Origin: an uncultured Bacteroidales bacterium
Lineage (GTDB): Bacteria; Bacteroidota; Bacteroidia; Bacteroidales; Bacteroidaceae
Reading direction: 5' to 3'
DNA length: 64,000 nucleotides
NCBI GenBank assembly: GCA_902778265.1
Contig: CACYXI010000018.1
Span: 1 to 64,000 of the forward strand
The position numbers and the translations under genes were made by a program. The notes beneath the pieces were generated by a model. It worked only from the letters and a program-made list of their open reading frames with translations. It was not told the origin of the DNA and did no database searches. Shown here piece by piece: positions 60,726 through 64,000 of the stretch (its first letter is position 1; the number at the start of each line of letters is the position of its first letter).

Positions 60726-61822
60726 TGTGTATGAAAAAGAATATGACATATAGGAGATTATGGGCAGCGACATTTCTTGTTGTCCTCTCTCTCATTACCT
60801 CTACCGCCTTTGCACAGCCTGCGGCACGACGCGCTCAGCAGGCTCAGAAAGCACAGGTAAAGAGTAATGCCAACAATATGACTGAACGCGCAAAGATTGC
60901 ATTCCCAACGCAGCAGAAGATGCCGGAGGATGTGGTTTGGCGACGCGACCTATACCGTCTGCTCGACCTCACGAAAGATGAGAACGGAGGTCTCTACTAC
61001 CCTGTTGAGCCTGTTGGTTCGCAGATGAACCTCTTCACCTACCTCTTCAAGCTCATGCTTTCTGGTCAGATTACGGCATATAAGTACAACCTGAACGGTA
61101 ATGAGTCGTTCACACCTGATGCAAGGATGAAGCCACTTGAGTTTCTCGACAACTACGGCATCTACTACGAGAAGAAGGATGGCAGACTGAAGATTGACAA
61201 TTCCGACATACCAAGTCGTGAGGTGAAGTCATACTACATCAAGGAGTCGTCCTATTACGACCAATACACCGCGACCTACCACACCAAGGTTGTTGCCCTC
61301 TGCCCTATCATGACCCGCGAGGATGATTTCGGAGGTCAGGCAAACACCTACCCTCTCTTCTGGGTTAAGTATGATGATGTTGCCCCATTCCTCTCAAAGC
61401 AGATGATCATGACCAGCAACATCAACAATGCGGCAATGATGAGTATCGATGACTTCTTTGTGAAGAACAAATACAAGGGCGAGATCTACAAGACCAACAA
61501 CATGCTTGGTCAGACTCTTGCACAAAGCGTTGCTGCCACAGACTCTACCAATCAGGAAGTAGCCTTGAAGAAGGAGCAGCAAAAGATTGAGTCGCAGATG
61601 AAGACCTTCGAGAAGAGCATCTGGGGTGATCAGGCTCGCAAGGACTCACTCGACAGCATAGCCAAGGTAGAGAAAGACGGTAAAGGCAAGAAGAAAGCCA
61701 AGAAGACAACCCGCCGCTCATCTACCTCTTCTTCCGAGGTTAAGAGCACGAAGTCTAAGTCAAAGTCTTCTGCCGTTTCTGCTGGTTCAGCAAGGGTAAG
61801 CGTCCGTCGCCAAAGACATTAA
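60725..61822 (+). CDS. gldN: T9SS ring protein GldN/PorN
   Basis: The 365-residue protein has a signal peptide (cleavage near AFA/Q, residue 30) and the GldN core (about 60-260; MPEDVVWRRDLYRLLDLTKDENGGLYYPVEP and SYYIKESSYYDQ). The C-terminal tail (about 300-365) is a long Lys/Ser/Arg-rich low-complexity stretch. GldN partners GldK in the periplasmic ring. It is the last gene of the operon; a G/C-rich hairpin (about 61830-61850, then TTTTT) follows. The basic tail is a variable feature of this family. Confidence 0.94.
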   Translation: MCMKKNMTYRRLWAATFLVVLSLITSTAFAQPAARRAQQAQKAQVKSNANNMTERAKIAFPTQQKMPEDVVWRRDLYRLLDLTKDENGGLYYPVEPVGSQMNLFTYLFKLMLSGQITAYKYNLNGNESFTPDARMKPLEFLDNYGIYYEKKDGRLKIDNSDIPSREVKSYYIKESSYYDQYTATYHTKVVALCPIMTREDDFGGQANTYPLFWVKYDDVAPFLSKQMIMTSNINNAAMMSIDDFFVKNKYKGEIYKTNNMLGQTLAQSVAATDSTNQEVALKKEQQKIESQMKTFEKSIWGDQARKDSLDSIAKVEKDGKGKKKAKKTTRRSSTSSSEVKSTKSKSKSSAVSAGSARVSVRRQRH

Positions 61823-61874
61823 AAGCCCCCCGCCCCCCAAGGGGGAGTCTTTTTAGATAGTATTTCCATTCAAT

Positions 61875-61990
61875 TCATGTAAATGAAAAGTGAAAAATGA
61901 AAAATACAGATTAGTATTATTCGTTACAATCTGTCGGTCTAAATGTAATTCGTATTTTTCATTTTTCACTTTTCATTTTATAATTTAAAT
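61875..61990. repeat. Palindromic word repeat before the PorT-like gene
   Basis: AAATGAAAAGTGAAAAATGAAA and TTTTTCATTTTTCACTTTTCATTTT flank AATACAGATTAGTATT and AATGTAATTCGTATTTTTC. It ends 10-20 nt before the ATG at 62001. A GC hairpin (about 61826-61850) ends the previous gene. Confidence 0.8.
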
Positions 61991-62000
61991 CAAATTGCTT

Positions 62001-62588
62001 ATGAAAAAGCTTTTACTCACTACAATTGCAATGATTCTCCTCGCGCTTCCATCAAGTGCGCAGGTGAAGTTCGGTATTCAAGGTGGATTGAACATCAACA
62101 AATTCATCATGGATACAGATATTGTTGAGTCTGGCAATCAAGCAGGATTCTATGTCGGTCCTACATTCCTTATCGGATGCCCAGTCTTCGATATTGAGAT
62201 TGCAGGCATCTATGATGTGCGTAGGGGTGAAGTGGATGGCAAGAGTGTGAAGGAGCAGAACCTTAACGTTCAGGCAAATATCCGCAAGGGATTTGACATC
62301 AACGACAACAGCCAGATTTTCATCTTTGTCGGTCCACAATGCGCATTCAACATAGATGCAGATGGCATCGATGAGCTAACCGACTGCGTAAAAGACTGGC
62401 GATGGAAGAACAGCGACTTTAGCGTTAATATCGGTGGAGGTGTAAAGATCAACCATGTCGAGATAAGAGTGACCTATAATTCTGCTCTCGCAAAGACCGC
62501 CGAGGCTATTAAATATGACTTGGGCGACATAATCAAGCTCAAGCCAAAGTCTAACGCATGTCAGATTGGGTTGACATACTATTTCTAA
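62001..62588 (+). CDS. PorT-like small outer-membrane beta-barrel protein
   Basis: From ATG 62001 (MKKLLLTTIAMILLALPSSAQ) the 195-residue protein has a clear signal peptide and an eight-strand barrel beginning VKFGIQGGLNINKF, as in the PorT/OMP_b-brl_2 family. Its position right behind gldKLMN fits a T9SS-linked role, but PorT itself is usually encoded elsewhere, so only the family is claimed. An upstream in-frame TTG at 61995 is not preferred. Confidence 0.75.
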   Translation: MKKLLLTTIAMILLALPSSAQVKFGIQGGLNINKFIMDTDIVESGNQAGFYVGPTFLIGCPVFDIEIAGIYDVRRGEVDGKSVKEQNLNVQANIRKGFDINDNSQIFIFVGPQCAFNIDADGIDELTDCVKDWRWKNSDFSVNIGGGVKINHVEIRVTYNSALAKTAEAIKYDLGDIIKLKPKSNACQIGLTYYF

Positions 62589-62671
62589 ATAATTACGAAT
62601 TACAAATTACGAATTACCTGGTTACAATAATACAAACTAAGTAATTCGTAATTTGTAATTATTCATTTCTA
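62589..62671. repeat. Palindromic word repeat (AATTACG type) before priA
   Basis: TAATTACGAATTACAAATTACGAATTACC is answered by AGTAATTCGTAATTTGTAATTA around a 20-nt centre. It begins at the stop codon and ends about 12 nt before the priA ATG. Confidence 0.88.
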
Positions 62672-64000
62672 ATGAAATACATCAACGTAATTCTCCCCCT
62701 CGGAATAGATGGACTATACACCTACTCTGTGCCTGAAAGCATGGAGAAAGATGTCGTGCCATTCATCCGCGTAAAGGTGCCGTTGGGTATTTCAAAGACA
62801 TATACCGGACTTGTAGTAAATGCCCCGACAGAGGAGATCTCAATAAAAGAAGGGGTGCAGATACGAGATATAATATCAATTATCGACTCTACACCCGTCC
62901 TTCTGCCCCAACAATACAAGCTCTGGACGTGGATTTCTGAATACTATATGTCACCCCTCGGTGATGTGTTTCGTGCAGCCCTACCCTCTGGTATGAAGGC
63001 AGAAGGTACTTACCGACCAAAGACAGAGACATACATCGGACTGACCGAGCAGTATCAAAACGAGGATGCACTCCACATAGCGCTCAATATGCTTGTTAGG
63101 GCAACCCGACAGCTTGAGGCATTCAATTCTTACCTATCACTCTCCCATTGGGATTCTATTGAGGGCAGCAGCACTCGCGAGGAGATCGTAGAGATAACAC
63201 GCGAGGAACTGATGAACGATGCCCACGCAAATGCAACTACCATAAAATCTCTTTGCGATAGAGGTCTGCTGTATATCTACGACAAGGAGGTTAGCCGACT
63301 GATGCGCGACACATCACTATCCCCTAACCCTAAACCCTCAACTCTAAACGAAGCACAGCAACAGGCCTACGACAGCATCTACAAAGAATGGGAAGAGCAC
63401 AACGTGTGCCTTCTTCATGGTGTAACCTCAAGCGGAAAGACGGAGATCTACATCAAGATGATCCAATGTGCCATAGACGAGGGTAAGCAGGTGCTGTATC
63501 TACTTCCCGAGATTGCACTTACCATACAGATTACCGAGCGTCTGCATCGTGTCTTTGGCAACAGACTCGGCATATACCATTCCAAATACTCTGATGCCGA
63601 GCGTGTGGAGATATGGCAAAAACAGCTCTCCGACCAGCCATACGACGTTATCCTCGGAGCACGTTCTGCCGTTTTCCTTCCTTTCAAGAACTTAGGACTG
63701 GTGATAATCGACGAGGAGCACGAAAGTTCATTCAAGCAGCAAGACCCAGCCCCACGCTATCATGGACGCTCTGCCGCCATCGTCCTTGCGCAGATGTATG
63801 GTGCAAAGACTCTCCTCGGAACAGCCACACCTTGTGCAGAAACCTACTATAATGCCTCTCAGAAGAAGTACGGCTACGTTACCCTCACAAAGAGGTATCA
63901 GGACATCAAACTGCCACAGATCAACGTGGTAAACGTGAAGGATCTACGCCATCGTAAGATAATGAGAGGTGTTCTTTCTCCCGACCTGAAAATGGCTATC
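62672..64000 (+). CDS. priA: Primosomal protein N', DNA helicase PriA (partial, runs off the right edge)
   Basis: The first 443 codons are visible from ATG 62672 (MKYINVILPLGIDGLYTYSVP). The N-terminal 3'-DNA-binding domain is followed by an insert, and the helicase domain has Walker A GVTSSGKTEIY (about 249-259), LLPEIALT, the DEEH box (about 346-349, IDEEHESSFKQQDPAPRYHGR) and LGTATPC. PriA restarts stalled replication forks. The zinc-binding and second RecA-like domains would lie beyond the window. Confidence 0.95.
   Translation, partial: MKYINVILPLGIDGLYTYSVPESMEKDVVPFIRVKVPLGISKTYTGLVVNAPTEEISIKEGVQIRDIISIIDSTPVLLPQQYKLWTWISEYYMSPLGDVFRAALPSGMKAEGTYRPKTETYIGLTEQYQNEDALHIALNMLVRATRQLEAFNSYLSLSHWDSIEGSSTREEIVEITREELMNDAHANATTIKSLCDRGLLYIYDKEVSRLMRDTSLSPNPKPSTLNEAQQQAYDSIYKEWEEHNVCLLHGVTSSGKTEIYIKMIQCAIDEGKQVLYLLPEIALTIQITERLHRVFGNRLGIYHSKYSDAERVEIWQKQLSDQPYDVILGARSAVFLPFKNLGLVIIDEEHESSFKQQDPAPRYHGRSAAIVLAQMYGAKTLLGTATPCAETYYNASQKKYGYVTLTKRYQDIKLPQINVVNVKDLRHRKIMRGVLSPDLKMAI

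Noticed and set aside
61826..61856. Definite terminator after gldN
   Set aside because: The C-run and G-run give a hairpin with an uncertain register and only a short T-run; noted but not called as a terminator.

Overview
The window reads as chromosomal DNA of an anaerobic Bacteroidales bacterium, most likely a Prevotella-type (Prevotellaceae) genome. The support is: a Na+-translocating NADH:quinone reductase operon, BspA-like leucine-rich-repeat surface proteins, a complete gldKLMN (porKLMN) core of the type IX secretion system (T9SS), TonB-dependent receptor and outer-membrane beta-barrel genes, DUF4230 and DUF1573 proteins, an initiator tRNA without encoded CCA, and Bacteroidetes promoters (TTTG, about 20 bp, TAnnTTTG) found repeatedly in front of genes. 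No phage, integrase, full insertion sequence, CRISPR array or rRNA was seen.

Layout. 1-2.5 kb: nqrC (fragment), nqrB and nqrA on the minus strand, divergent from an MTA/SAH-nucleosidase-like gene. 3.7-12 kb: a large M16 peptidase, an AraC regulator with a cupin protein, an AGCS amino-acid:cation symporter behind two DUF4230 genes, and a small secreted protein. 12.5-14.3 kb: tetR-fabG and a monocistronic tRNA-fMet with its own promoter and terminator. 14.5-21.7 kb: TonB receptor, hemN, a HemY-type protoporphyrinogen oxidase, an MFS carrier and hemD, which together look like a porphyrin uptake and heme-completion cluster. 21.7-29 kb: repeat-rich DNA around a small secreted protein, a short BspA-like protein, licD, kpsF and ilvE. 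29.6-36 kb: two large secreted proteins with T9SS-like C-termini, each followed by a very small acidic-tailed peptide gene and then a strong terminator, with 1.7 kb of nested repeats between them. 36.6-42.7 kb: trmB, topB, a small beta-barrel protein and mrp. 42.8-54.3 kb: an alpha-2-macroglobulin-like giant, a DUF1573 protein, meaB, ispH, cmk and an HhH/beta-barrel fusion. 54.5-64 kb: an OmpA-family protein, porP-gldK-gldL-gldM-gldN, a PorT-like barrel protein and the start of priA.

The T9SS operon would export proteins such as the two CTD-bearing proteins at 29.6 and 34.1 kb. The hem cluster could take in a porphyrin across the outer membrane (TonB receptor) and inner membrane (MFS) and finish it to protoporphyrin; ferrochelatase is not in the window.

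The most unusual layer is intergenic. Many gaps are filled almost from stop codon to start codon by inverted-repeat elements whose arms are built from one short repeated 'word'. Several unrelated words are used in the same architecture, and the 3' arm usually ends 5-30 nt before a start codon. Related larger elements (8.0-8.4, 32.8-33.0 and 33.2-33.5 kb) share end and spacer sequences but carry different core words. Other candidates are an orphan promoter-terminator pair (a possible ~155 nt RNA near 22 kb) and the paired cargo/small-peptide units. All identifications come from reading the sequence; no database search was possible.
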